From assembly GCF_051652165.1 (NCBI RefSeq), contig NZ_JBOFTR010000004.1, positions 186,001 through 250,000 on the forward strand: DNA of 64,000 nt. Direction: 5' to 3'. Of this stretch, positions 17,280 to 25,500 are shown piece after piece. The stretch is from Plesiomonas sp051652165 (GTDB taxonomy: Bacteria > Pseudomonadota > Gammaproteobacteria > Enterobacterales > CAMTGL01). A model generated the notes under the pieces. The model had not been told where the DNA came from. It did no database searches and saw only the letters and a program-made list of their open reading frames with translations. Position 1 is the stretch's first letter. Every line of letters starts with the position of its first letter. The translations under genes were made by a program, and so were the position numbers.

Positions 17280-18914
17280 ATGAGCTCATTAAAGGTAACT
17301 CAAAAGCTAGGTTGTTTGCTGTTAGCTGTTTTGTTAGCACAACCTTCAATAGCAATGGCTGCAACAGCAGGGGCTGCGCACGCAAATAGCCGTGTTGCAA
17401 CACCGCGTATTGACCAAATTTTACCTGCGAGTATCGTACTTGCTTTTCCTCAACAGATAAGTAAGTTATACACCGCAAGTCACATGCAACCGCTTTGGCA
17501 AAATCAGCAAGTAAAAGAGGCATTTTTACTGCAATTAAATGAGTTAGCCCTTGCAGGTGTTAGCCCTCGTTTTACTCAATGGGTCAAAGAGCTGTCTAAT
17601 CCAAAGCTGTCTGAAATGGCAAAAGACATTGTACTCTCTGATGCGATGTTAGGGTATTTAAGCTATGTTGATCAAATTAAAGCAAAAGGCGATAGCTGGC
17701 TATATACAAAAACAACACCTGTAGTTTTAGCCACACCAACTGAAAAGCGCATCATGCAGTGGTTAAAAGCGAAAGATAATGCTACAGAATTGGCTTTTAT
17801 TAACAGTCTTGCGCCTCAAAATCGGCAATATGCACTGATGCAAAAAGCGTTAGCACGTCTTATCCATGAAAGTGATGAGGGTTGGCCACAGTTAGGAAAT
17901 GGCCCATCGTTGCGGCCAGGGGATTCAAACCCCGACGTTGCGGTGTTGGATCATATCTTACAATTGACAGGTTACTTACCTGATGCTGTTACTGATGTTA
18001 GCGACGATGTATATAGCGGTACACGGGTTGATGCCGTTGAGAATTTCCAACGTCAGCATGGTTTAGAGGCTGATGGTGTTATTGGTCCACGGACGCGTTT
18101 TTGGCTCAATCAAGACCCACAAACACGCGCAGCATTGCTGGCATTAAATATGCAGCGTTTACGCCTGTTACCAACAGAAAAAGTGAATGGGATCTGGGTT
18201 AATATTCCTGATTATCATTTAGCCTATTACCGTGGTGGCAAAGAGATCCTTGACTCTAAAGTTATTGTAGGGCGACCAACGCGTAAAACCCCGTTTATGC
18301 ATAGCCAACTGAATAACGTGGTATTAAACCCGCCGTGGACAGTGCCAGATCGTCTGATCCGTGAAGATTTGATTCCAAAAATTAAGCGTGATCCAAGCTA
18401 TTTGGCAAAACATGGTTATGTCATTTTAAGTGACTGGACTAATGAAGCGTATGAAATTTCACCGTATGACATTGATTGGTCAAAAATGTCAGATAAGAAT
18501 TTTCCCTATCGCTTAAAACAAGCACCTGGTGATGATAACTCATTAGGGCGTTATAAGTTTAATATGCCAAATTCAGATGCCATTTATTTGCACGATACGC
18601 CATCTAAAGGATTGTTTGGTAAGGATATACGTGCATTAAGCTCAGGTTGTATACGCGTCAATAAAGCCGCACAATTAGCAGACATGTTGCTAAAAGATGT
18701 GGGTTGGAATCAAGAGCGTGTGAGTTCTACTTTGAACAAAGGTAAAACGACCTATGTACCTATTCGTGAACGCGTACCGGTACAAATTTACTATCTCTCT
18801 TCTTGGGTTGCAGACAGTGGGCAAGTTCAGTATCGAACTGATATATATGATTACGATAAAGTCTCTCGTGCTAGTACGCTAATTCGCGATAATCTGCGGA
18901 CATTGCTTAACTAA
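17280..18914 (+). CDS. ldtD: L,D-transpeptidase LdtD (YcbB)
   Basis: Forms 3-3 (meso-DAP to meso-DAP) crosslinks in peptidoglycan in the periplasm, important when penicillin-binding proteins are blocked or the outer membrane is stressed. The 544-residue product is somewhat shorter than E. coli LdtD (615). A signal peptide spans about residues 1-28, ending AMA-A. A peptidoglycan-binding domain lies at about 218-280 (VENFQRQHGLEADGVIGPRTRFWLN). The YkuD catalytic domain covers about 305-480 with HDTPSKGLFG and the catalytic Cys457 in LSSGCIRV. Its position after mukB and before mepK is the enterobacterial order. Confidence 0.95.
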   Translation: MSSLKVTQKLGCLLLAVLLAQPSIAMAATAGAAHANSRVATPRIDQILPASIVLAFPQQISKLYTASHMQPLWQNQQVKEAFLLQLNELALAGVSPRFTQWVKELSNPKLSEMAKDIVLSDAMLGYLSYVDQIKAKGDSWLYTKTTPVVLATPTEKRIMQWLKAKDNATELAFINSLAPQNRQYALMQKALARLIHESDEGWPQLGNGPSLRPGDSNPDVAVLDHILQLTGYLPDAVTDVSDDVYSGTRVDAVENFQRQHGLEADGVIGPRTRFWLNQDPQTRAALLALNMQRLRLLPTEKVNGIWVNIPDYHLAYYRGGKEILDSKVIVGRPTRKTPFMHSQLNNVVLNPPWTVPDRLIREDLIPKIKRDPSYLAKHGYVILSDWTNEAYEISPYDIDWSKMSDKNFPYRLKQAPGDDNSLGRYKFNMPNSDAIYLHDTPSKGLFGKDIRALSSGCIRVNKAAQLADMLLKDVGWNQERVSSTLNKGKTTYVPIRERVPVQIYYLSSWVADSGQVQYRTDIYDYDKVSRASTLIRDNLRTLLN

Positions 18915-18944
18915 TACGAGTATAATACTAAGTTTTAAAGAGAA

Positions 18945-18969
18945 GAGAGCAGAAATGCTCTCTTTTTTT
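18945..18969 (+). terminator. Intrinsic terminator after ldtD
   Basis: GAGAGCA (18945-18951) pairs with TGCTCTC (18956-18962) around a GAAA tetraloop, followed by seven T residues. Confidence 0.9.
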
Positions 18970-19321
18970 ATGATAAGTATGTAGCTTGGTTAGTGGTCAT
19001 CATAGAACACCATGTTACGGCATAGACCTGAAATTGAATATCACCGACAAAATAGAAAAAAAGAGAGTAGGGGCTGTCATATTCTCGATAGTTGGGGAGA
19101 GTTCTCATTTTTAGCTTTTTTTTGTGATTTAGATCATAAAAACAGCACTAAAAAAGAATGAAAAAGTAAACGAAGTGTCTGAGCTGTATGAGTTGTAAAA
19201 AAATCTGTCAGATATTGGTCTGTTAGCAGAGGTTGACTAGCTTTGTCATGCCAGTTAAGGTTCGTGCTGCTGCTATTTATAGCGTTTATTTATAATTAAC
19301 CGGATAGTAATCACTAAAATT
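18970..19321. other. ldtD-mepK intergenic region
   Basis: AT-rich, without a coding frame. It contains the CRP-like site at 19123-19138 and the mepK promoter region. Nothing else is recognised. Confidence 0.5.
19123..19138. promoter_or_regulatory. CRP-like site upstream of mepK
   Basis: TGTGA-TTTAGA-TCATA matches 9 of 10 positions of the CRP consensus TGTGA-N6-TCACA. It lies about 185 bases before the mepK start, distant for direct activation unless the transcript starts far upstream. Confidence 0.4.
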
Positions 19322-19888
19322 ATGCAAAATCTTGAGCAAGATGTTAATCACGGCCGTCGTAAATGGCTTGCTTTAGGTGGTGTAGTACTCGGTTGCTCGT
19401 TATTACCTGGGCAGGCTTGGGCATCACTCTCTACATCAAAACCTAAAGTCCTGACTCTAAGTAATATTAATACAGGCGAAAAAGTCAAAGCAGAGTTTTT
19501 TGATGGTAAAAACTATGTGTCTGAAGAGTTAACTCGGCTTAATTTTTTGCTGCGTGATTACCGTGCAAATCAGGTGACGAAAATAGATAAAAAACTGTTT
19601 GAGCAGTTGTATCGAGTGCAGTTAATGCTCGGCGCAAAAGGTGAGATTCAACTTATTTCAGGTTATCGATCACCAAAAACAAATAATAATTTACGTCACC
19701 GTTCTAGTGGTGTAGCAAAACATAGCTACCATACACTGGCACGTGCGGTTGATTTTCGTATTGAGGGTGCATCTTTAAGCAATGTACGTAAAGCTGCACT
19801 AAAAATGCGCGCAGGTGGTGTAGGCTATTATCCAAAGAGTAATTTTGTACACATTGACACCGGGCCGGTGCGGACATGGGGTAAATAA
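19322..19888 (+). CDS. mepK: MepK murein endopeptidase (YcbK, peptidase M15 family)
   Basis: Periplasmic zinc hydrolase which in E. coli cleaves 3-3 crosslinks, the bonds made by L,D-transpeptidases such as LdtD encoded just upstream. The 188-residue product has a twin-arginine type signal (GRRKWLALGGVVLG, about residues 11-24), so export folded through Tat is expected. The M15-like metal residues are visible in SGYRSPKTNN, HSYHTLARAVDFRIEG and NFVHIDTGP. The start ATG at 19322 matches the E. coli N-terminus in length. It is separated from ldtD by a terminator, so it is a separate transcript despite the paired function. Confidence 0.94.
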   Translation: MQNLEQDVNHGRRKWLALGGVVLGCSLLPGQAWASLSTSKPKVLTLSNINTGEKVKAEFFDGKNYVSEELTRLNFLLRDYRANQVTKIDKKLFEQLYRVQLMLGAKGEIQLISGYRSPKTNNNLRHRSSGVAKHSYHTLARAVDFRIEGASLSNVRKAALKMRAGGVGYYPKSNFVHIDTGPVRTWGK

Positions 19889-19970
19889 GCCATATCAGTT
19901 TAGTGATGGCCGTTTCTTGCTTCTGTTTTATATAAAAAGCATATTTTATATAAAAGGTGATACAAAAAAT

Positions 19971-20009
19971 AAAGCCCTGTGTTGAGAGTATAGAGGGCTT
20001 TGTTTTTTT
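19971..20009. terminator. Bidirectional terminator between mepK and olsF-like gene
   Basis: AAAGCCCT (19971-19978) pairs with AGGGCTTT (19994-20001), with an A-rich left flank and a T-rich right flank. It can serve the converging genes on both strands. Confidence 0.7.
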
Positions 20010-20063
20010 GTAGGTGACTATTTTCTCAAAAGTATATTATTTTACGTATAAATAGACACAATA

Positions 20064-21794
20064 TTAGGCATTTGTAGCAAAGTGAACATCAATATAACGT
20101 TGGCGTTTTCTTGCCTTAATTTTGGTTGTATCGACTAAAACCAACCCATCAATACAGTCTGCAAAGTCAGGATCTGTACCAAAATCTAAAAATTGCACAC
20201 CACCTTGCTCACAGAGCTCACTGTACTGCTTATACAGTGTTGGGATCTGTACACCGAAATGATGCAACAAGAGTTTTAGTGTGGTGAGATCTTGTACATA
20301 GTCATTTCCGTTAAAGTGCTGTTGCAGCTCTTTTTGTAAATCGGTGGTTAACTCATACGGTCTGCGAGAGCGTGCGACAGCATGTTCGGCTGTAAAATAA
20401 GTTTGATAAAAATAAACTAATAAATTTTTTGCTTCCGGTGGCATACCGTTACTGATACTGACAGGGCCAAAAAGATAACGAAATTGCGGATTTTTTGCTA
20501 AAAAGGCCCCAATGCCCATCCATAAATAGTCAAGGCTACGTAATCCCCAGTAACGTGGCTGTACAAAACTACGGCCAAGCTCTAATCCTTGTTGTAAGAT
20601 AGGAGTCATACCTTCGTCATAATGGAACAGAGAGTGTGTATAAATACCCTCTAGACCTTTTTCTTGAAGTGTCGTAGCGGTATCACATAAACGATAAGCA
20701 CCTACAATCTCAAGTTCATTATCATCCCACAACACAATATGCAGATAATGTTTATCATACCCATCTATATCATAGCGTTGCCCAGAGCCTTCACCTACAG
20801 CACGAAATGCCAGTTCACGTAAGCGGCCAATTTCACGCATCACTGGAGAGTTCGGTTGATAACGGTACAAATAGATTTTTTTACCATCATTACTCACACC
20901 CAATTGCTCACAAGCAAAAATAGCTTGACGCAGTGATTGGCGATTTTCTGGGTGTGCAATAGCAATTTCAGTAGGTAGTACACCCTCTTTATCATTCCCA
21001 ATGAGGTAAAGGTGCTTACGAAATAACTTAATGCGAGTTTTTAATGGTAGGTGACAAAGTGAGTGATAATGGCGATAGGGGATTGGCGATCCGATACGAA
21101 CTTGTATCGCTTTGTGTGTTTGGTTAAACATCTCTTGTACAAGTAGTAACGTAGAGAGAGGCTTGTACAGCATAGATGTACCATAAAAAATGGCTGAATT
21201 TCTTCCTGTGATATGAATCGGAATCACAGGCGCTTGTGCGCGGCTGGCCATGCGTAAAAAACCACTGTGCCAAAGAGTATCTTGAATGCCATTAGGACGT
21301 AACCGAGAGACTTCTCCGGCAGGAAAGATAATCAATGCACCCTCTTGCTCTAACCATTGATTGATCTTATTTAAGTTCTCTTTTGGTGTGCCTCCGCCCA
21401 TATTATTAACTGGCAACAACAGAGAAGTGAGAGCTTTAATTTGTAATAAGAGATCATTCGCAACAATTCTGACATCAGAGCGGACTTTGCCAATGAGGTT
21501 CAACAATGCTAAACCATCAAGAGAGCCAATGGGGTGATTTGCAATAAAAACTGCACGCCCTGTAACAGGAATATTTTCAAGTTGGCTCGGATTAACAATC
21601 GCACTGAAACTAAAGTAATTAAGTACTTGTTCAACAAACTGAAAGCCAGTAACACTTGGGTAATCATGGGCAAATGTTTGTAAATCTTGTTCATGCAGTA
21701 GATTTTTTAATACTGCACTCACGGGGCGATAGAGCCACGTGTGCTGCGGCAGCGCCGGTATATACTTGTTTAAAACATCATCCACATTAATCAT
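20064..21794 (-). CDS. olsF: OlsF-like bifunctional acyltransferase (ornithine lipid synthase)
   Basis: Probably makes ornithine lipids, phosphorus-free membrane lipids, in one polypeptide. The N-terminal PlsC/LPLAT domain (about residues 75-260) has the HX4D motif NHPIGSLD and the later FPAGEVSRLR motif. The C-terminal half (about 310-540) is an OlsB-like GNAT-fold N-acyltransferase with LRELAFRAVGEG, EIVGAYRL, ELGRSFVQPRYWG and LFGPVSISNG. The domain order and total of 576 residues fit Serratia OlsF. The ATG at 21794 is chosen because GGAG stands 7 bases upstream; the frame opens 5 codons earlier with TTG. Whether the amine acceptor is ornithine cannot be read from sequence; other amino acid lipids are possible. 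Confidence 0.82.
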   Translation of the reverse strand: MINVDDVLNKYIPALPQHTWLYRPVSAVLKNLLHEQDLQTFAHDYPSVTGFQFVEQVLNYFSFSAIVNPSQLENIPVTGRAVFIANHPIGSLDGLALLNLIGKVRSDVRIVANDLLLQIKALTSLLLPVNNMGGGTPKENLNKINQWLEQEGALIIFPAGEVSRLRPNGIQDTLWHSGFLRMASRAQAPVIPIHITGRNSAIFYGTSMLYKPLSTLLLVQEMFNQTHKAIQVRIGSPIPYRHYHSLCHLPLKTRIKLFRKHLYLIGNDKEGVLPTEIAIAHPENRQSLRQAIFACEQLGVSNDGKKIYLYRYQPNSPVMREIGRLRELAFRAVGEGSGQRYDIDGYDKHYLHIVLWDDNELEIVGAYRLCDTATTLQEKGLEGIYTHSLFHYDEGMTPILQQGLELGRSFVQPRYWGLRSLDYLWMGIGAFLAKNPQFRYLFGPVSISNGMPPEAKNLLVYFYQTYFTAEHAVARSRRPYELTTDLQKELQQHFNGNDYVQDLTTLKLLLHHFGVQIPTLYKQYSELCEQGGVQFLDFGTDPDFADCIDGLVLVDTTKIKARKRQRYIDVHFATNA

Positions 21795-22729
21795 TCCAAA
21801 GCTCCACAACCATCAGCATTGATGCGTATTTTTTACGTTACTAACATGACATAACCGTTAATATTACCAATATTTTTTTACTTTTTTAGCTATGTAAATA
21901 TTTATTAACAAAGTAATGAATACTTTCATTTAATTATATGATTTTTATAATAAAAGAAAATGAAACTAAATATTTCACATTTCTGTAATGTAAAAGAAAA
22001 CGCAAAGTTATAAATGGTATTGACTTTGTTACTGCTCTTTTAAACGTTGTGTTATAACAAAGTCAAAAGCAATAACTAAAAAAATAAACATAGAAAAGGG
22101 ATAGGGGTTTATTCGTGTTTTTGCAAAGAGAATATACAGAATCAAGATGGATTTTTTAATTGATTAATGATAACAAATTGACCTTGGCGACCATATACAA
22201 TCATAAATAATAGTGGTTATTTATAGGAGTAATGATCAATAGAGTAAATGAATGAACCATTAATTAAAATACGGCATTTATTCTACCTTTATGCATGGCA
22301 TGCTAAGTTATATGTAGTGTGATTATGTTTGATTTATTATAAAGTCAAGTATTCAACGGGTATGCTTAGATTATTATCTGATTTTCATGGTTAAACATAA
22401 AGAACTATAATGCTGAACTCTGGTTGTAATCATGAGCCTTGTTAAAGGATATAAATAAAAGACACTAAAAACATAGATCTTATTTTACGGTGATAAATAT
22501 CAGACTATTATTAAAGTGCGTTTCAGAGTATTGTTTTTCCTTATTACTTTATTTATATCTTAAAATAACGGTTAGGTATCTGTAGCTGCATATAGTTTGT
22601 ATATTGGCGTTCATTGTTAGTCAGTATAGTGGGTTTACTTTTAACATAGAGCATTACACTATAGATAGTGTGTCTGACTTGCTAAGGTAGAATAATTACG
22701 CAGATAGCTTTTTAGTGTAACGATAGGGT
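21795..22729. other. Long AT-rich gene-free stretch
   Basis: About 0.9 kb without a credible coding frame on either strand and clearly more AT-rich than the flanking genes. Its left end is the olsF promoter region. It contains a 12-base perfect inverted repeat at 22020-22066, listed separately. No RNA gene or mobile element is recognised. It may be decayed DNA or carry an unrecognised small RNA. Confidence 0.5.
22020..22066. repeat. 12-bp perfect inverted repeat
   Basis: TTGACTTTGTTA (22020-22031) and TAACAAAGTCAA (22055-22066) are exact reverse complements separated by 23 bases. There is no T tract, so an operator or an RNA stem is as likely as a terminator. Confidence 0.6.
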
Positions 22730-23059
22730 TTAATGCGTAAAACGTAAACGGCTATCATAACCGCTAGTAACATAATAACTTGCAGGAAAAACATCTACTA
22801 AATGCAATCGCGCGAGTTGAGCTATCAAATCAGTAAAATCGTCAAAAGTGTATGCAGTGATCTCGCGATACACTTTTCCTTCCATGTTTTCAATGCCAAT
22901 GATCATTGTTATTTCATGATTGCACTGTACTGGTACAGTGATCGCATCATCTATCTTCTGATCAAAAAAGGGGATCTCCCGCTCAGGGATATAGAAGCTT
23001 GCGTTTTGCAAGTACTCTTCAGGTGTAAAAAATGGCTGATGGTCGTGTAAAGTGTGCAT
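22730..23059 (-). CDS. Hypothetical small acidic protein
   Basis: A 109-residue protein that I do not recognise. It is acidic, without a signal peptide or membrane segment, and rich in aromatic residues (HDHQPFFTPEEYLQNASFYIPEREIPFF at the N-terminus, given here only as a description of character). A GAGG ribosome site lies about 8 bases before the ATG on the minus strand, which supports it as a real gene. It stands alone between two AT-rich gene-free stretches, so there is no operon context. A shorter opposite-strand frame inside it (22802-23050) is regarded as a shadow. Confidence 0.6.
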   Translation of the reverse strand: MHTLHDHQPFFTPEEYLQNASFYIPEREIPFFDQKIDDAITVPVQCNHEITMIIGIENMEGKVYREITAYTFDDFTDLIAQLARLHLVDVFPASYYVTSGYDSRLRFTH

Positions 23060-23387
23060 AGAAAAACCTCACTGACAATATGCATTTAGTATTTCACCTG
23101 TTACGACAAGATGACCACCTACTGCGCTAAATTTTGCGATCTGTATAGTGAATTTAAATCTACTTTCTCTATATTCAGCTCAATATGAAAGAGAGATTTA
23201 TAAATTCTATCTATCATATAAAATAATACACTCCCTTTTTTAAGAAATATCTTATTAGAAAGTGCTATTCAAGTTATTTTTAACTTTTAATTAAGTTAAT
23301 GTTACGGGGGAATAAAAACTCATTATAGTGCGTTATATTTAAATAATACGTTGAAACATAATACAACTAAAAAAACAGTGTTAGAAA

Positions 23388-23416
23388 AATGTCACGTACA
23401 CTGAGGATGTGACATT
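23388..23416. repeat. Inverted repeat AATGTCAC-N13-GTGACATT
   Basis: AATGTCAC (23388-23395) and GTGACATT (23409-23416) are exact reverse complements with a 13-base spacer, followed by ATTATTTT. It could be an operator or the terminator of a short unrecognised transcript. Confidence 0.45.
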
Positions 23417-23552
23417 ATTTTGACGATTTCAGGTAATTGCAGTATTTATTATTCTGATATTGATTTGGCTTATTGATAATAAAGAGTAGACGTTATGATT
23501 AAGCGTAAGAATTTTATGCGTAAAGTTATAGGTTGAATCAGAGAGACATGTT

Positions 23553-23568
23553 ATGTTACAGGTAACAT
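23553..23568. promoter_or_regulatory. GntR operator upstream of gntR
   Basis: ATGTTACAGGTAACAT is a perfect 16-base palindrome matching the gluconate repressor box (ATGTTAC-like half sites). It ends 21 bases before the gntR start and suggests autoregulation. Confidence 0.75.
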
Positions 23569-23589
23569 CATTTTTGATTTGTAGATAAA

Positions 23590-24585
23590 ATGAAGAAAAA
23601 ACGGCCAACTTTGCAAGATGTCGCGGATGTCGTCGGTGTAACGAAAATGACGGTCAGCCGTTACTTGCGTGACCCTTCACAAGTCTCTGCCCCTATTCAG
23701 CTAAAAATAGCCGATGCCCTTGAGGATTTAGGATATATCCCCAACCGAGCACCAGATATTTTGTCGAACGCAAAAAGTCAGGCTATTGGTGTATTGCTGC
23801 CTTCGTTGACCAACCAAGTATTTTCGGAGGTGTTGCGTGGCATTGAATCGGTGACGGAGCAAAAAGGTTATCAGACCATGCTCGCGCACTATGGTTACAG
23901 TGCTGCGGTGGAAGAGACTCGGATAGCCTCATTACTCTCATACCATGTTGATGGGTTGATTTTATCGGAAAGTTACCATACGCCCCGTACGCTAAAAATG
24001 ATTGAAACTGCGGGTATTCCGGTTGTCGAGATTATGGACTCCCGTTCACCCAGCATTCAACTGGCTGTGGGGCTAGATAATGAAGCGGCCAGTTTTGATA
24101 TGACTACGCTGATGCTGCAAAAAGGCTATCGCAAGATAGTGTATCTGGGCGCTCGGATGGATGTGCGGACGCAGCAGCGTTTTGATGGCTATATTCGTGC
24201 AATGGCCACATATGGGCTAGAAGCGCGGCATGTGATGACTGAGGCCGCCTCTTCTTATTCGTTGGGTGCTGAATTGTTGGAAGAAACACTGCGCTGTTAT
24301 CCTGATACCGATGGTATTTTCTGCACTAACGATGATTTGGCTGTGGGGGCCATTTTTGCCTGCCAGCGTCTGGGCATTGCGATTCCGCAACAGGTAGCGA
24401 TAGCCGGTTTTCACGGGCATGATATCGGGCAGACCATTATGCCTAAGCTCGCCAGTGTGCACACACCACGACGTGAAATGGGTAAGCTTGCAGCCGAATC
24501 ACTATTGGCTCGTTTAGCCGGAGAGGTGCGAACGCAGCGGGTATATGATTTGGGCTATCGGCTTGATGCCGGAGAGAGCATTTGA
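23590..24585 (+). CDS. gntR: Gluconate operon repressor GntR (LacI family)
   Basis: Dimeric LacI-family repressor released from DNA by gluconate. The 331 residues equal E. coli GntR. An N-terminal helix-turn-helix (LQDVADVVGVTKMTVSRYLRD, first part at about residues 8-27) and hinge (YIPNRAPDILSNAKS) precede a periplasmic-binding-like sensor domain (IGVLLPSLTNQVFSEVLRGIESV...). The FHGHDIGQ block is characteristic of GntR. Matching operators lie at 23553-23568 and 27868-27897. It is transcribed toward eda, and a shared terminator separates them. It is detached from gntKU, unlike the E. coli gntRKU unit. Confidence 0.96.
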   Translation: MKKKRPTLQDVADVVGVTKMTVSRYLRDPSQVSAPIQLKIADALEDLGYIPNRAPDILSNAKSQAIGVLLPSLTNQVFSEVLRGIESVTEQKGYQTMLAHYGYSAAVEETRIASLLSYHVDGLILSESYHTPRTLKMIETAGIPVVEIMDSRSPSIQLAVGLDNEAASFDMTTLMLQKGYRKIVYLGARMDVRTQQRFDGYIRAMATYGLEARHVMTEAASSYSLGAELLEETLRCYPDTDGIFCTNDDLAVGAIFACQRLGIAIPQQVAIAGFHGHDIGQTIMPKLASVHTPRREMGKLAAESLLARLAGEVRTQRVYDLGYRLDAGESI

Positions 24586-24643
24586 TTTTGCCATTAGGTG
24601 AGTCGGCGATTATCGCTTTTCAGCGGTAATGATAAAACAGAAT

Positions 24644-24675
24644 AAAAAAAAGACCGAATATTCGGTCTTTTTTTT
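24644..24675. terminator. Bidirectional terminator between gntR and eda
   Basis: A perfect palindrome: eight A residues, GACCGAA then TTCGGTC around a central TA, then eight T residues. It serves both converging genes. Confidence 0.93.
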
Positions 24676-24715
24676 GCGCAATAGGGGCTGATAAAGCCGA
24701 GACTACGGTAAATAC

Positions 24716-25357
24716 TTACTTAGCTGAAACCAGTGCAACCGCTTCTGCTGACAGACGAGTAATAGTAGCCCAGTCGTGTGCGGCAATGGCGTCGGCAGGC
24801 AGCATCCATGAACCACCTACAGTGGCGACACATTTTGCTGATAAGTAGTCGTGAACGTTTTTCGGGCTAACGCCACCGGTTGGGCAAAAACGCACTTGTG
24901 GCAGAGGGGCTGCAATGGCTTTCAGTGCTGTAACGCCACCATTTGCTTCTGCTGGGAAAAATTTCAGGTGCGTATAACCTTGTGCCAGCGCTTGCATCAC
25001 CTCAGACGGTGTTGCAACACCTGGGATCAGCGGAGTGCTGTGCTGTTTAGCATGATCAAGCAGCTCACGGGTGCACCCTGGGCTGATGATGAATTTTGCA
25101 CCCGCAGCCACGGCTGCGTCGTATTGCTCAGGGTTAATCACTGTGCCTGCACCAATCATGGCTTCTGGCATAGCATCAGCAATCGCACGGATAGCGTCGA
25201 GTGCTGCATCGGTACGCAAGGTCACTTCAAATACGGTGATCCCGCCGTCTGCCAGTGCTTTTGCCATAGGTACAGCATCTGCTACGTGGTTAATAACCAT
25301 AACCGGTACGACAGGTGAAGTGGCAAAAACGTCGGCAGGGGAAACAGTCCAATTCAT
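24716..25357 (-). CDS. eda: KDPG/KHG aldolase
   Basis: Splits 2-keto-3-deoxy-6-phosphogluconate into pyruvate and glyceraldehyde 3-phosphate, the second reaction of the Entner-Doudoroff pathway. The 213-residue trimeric class I aldolase keeps the catalytic Glu in FEVTLRTDAA (about residue 44) and the Schiff-base Lys in HLKFFPAEANGG (about residue 132). GAGTVI and FCPTGGVSP phosphate-binding stretches are also visible. AAGGAA precedes the ATG. It follows edd by 143 bases without an obvious terminator, so edd-eda co-transcription is likely. Confidence 0.97.
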   Translation of the reverse strand: MNWTVSPADVFATSPVVPVMVINHVADAVPMAKALADGGITVFEVTLRTDAALDAIRAIADAMPEAMIGAGTVINPEQYDAAVAAGAKFIISPGCTRELLDHAKQHSTPLIPGVATPSEVMQALAQGYTHLKFFPAEANGGVTALKAIAAPLPQVRFCPTGGVSPKNVHDYLSAKCVATVGGSWMLPADAIAAHDWATITRLSAEAVALVSAK

Positions 25358-25500
25358 GTGTTATTCCTTAGCATTACACAAAGTTGCGCGCACATCGGGG
25401 TGCGCGCAGAGTCAATAGCATAATAAATGAAGTGCGAAGGCAATTCACGGATTGATCGTGATCCAATCAACGACAATGCTATGCTGTTTAATTATGTGGA

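Larger units (their letters stand above)
23060..23589. other. gntR upstream region
   Basis: AT-rich, without a coding frame. It contains an 8-base inverted repeat at 23388-23416 and the GntR operator at 23553-23568; the remainder shows nothing recognisable. Confidence 0.5.

Noticed and set aside
21844..21865. Pho box upstream of the olsF-like gene
   Set aside because: Only one 7-base half matches 6 of 7; the second repeat at the proper distance does not match.
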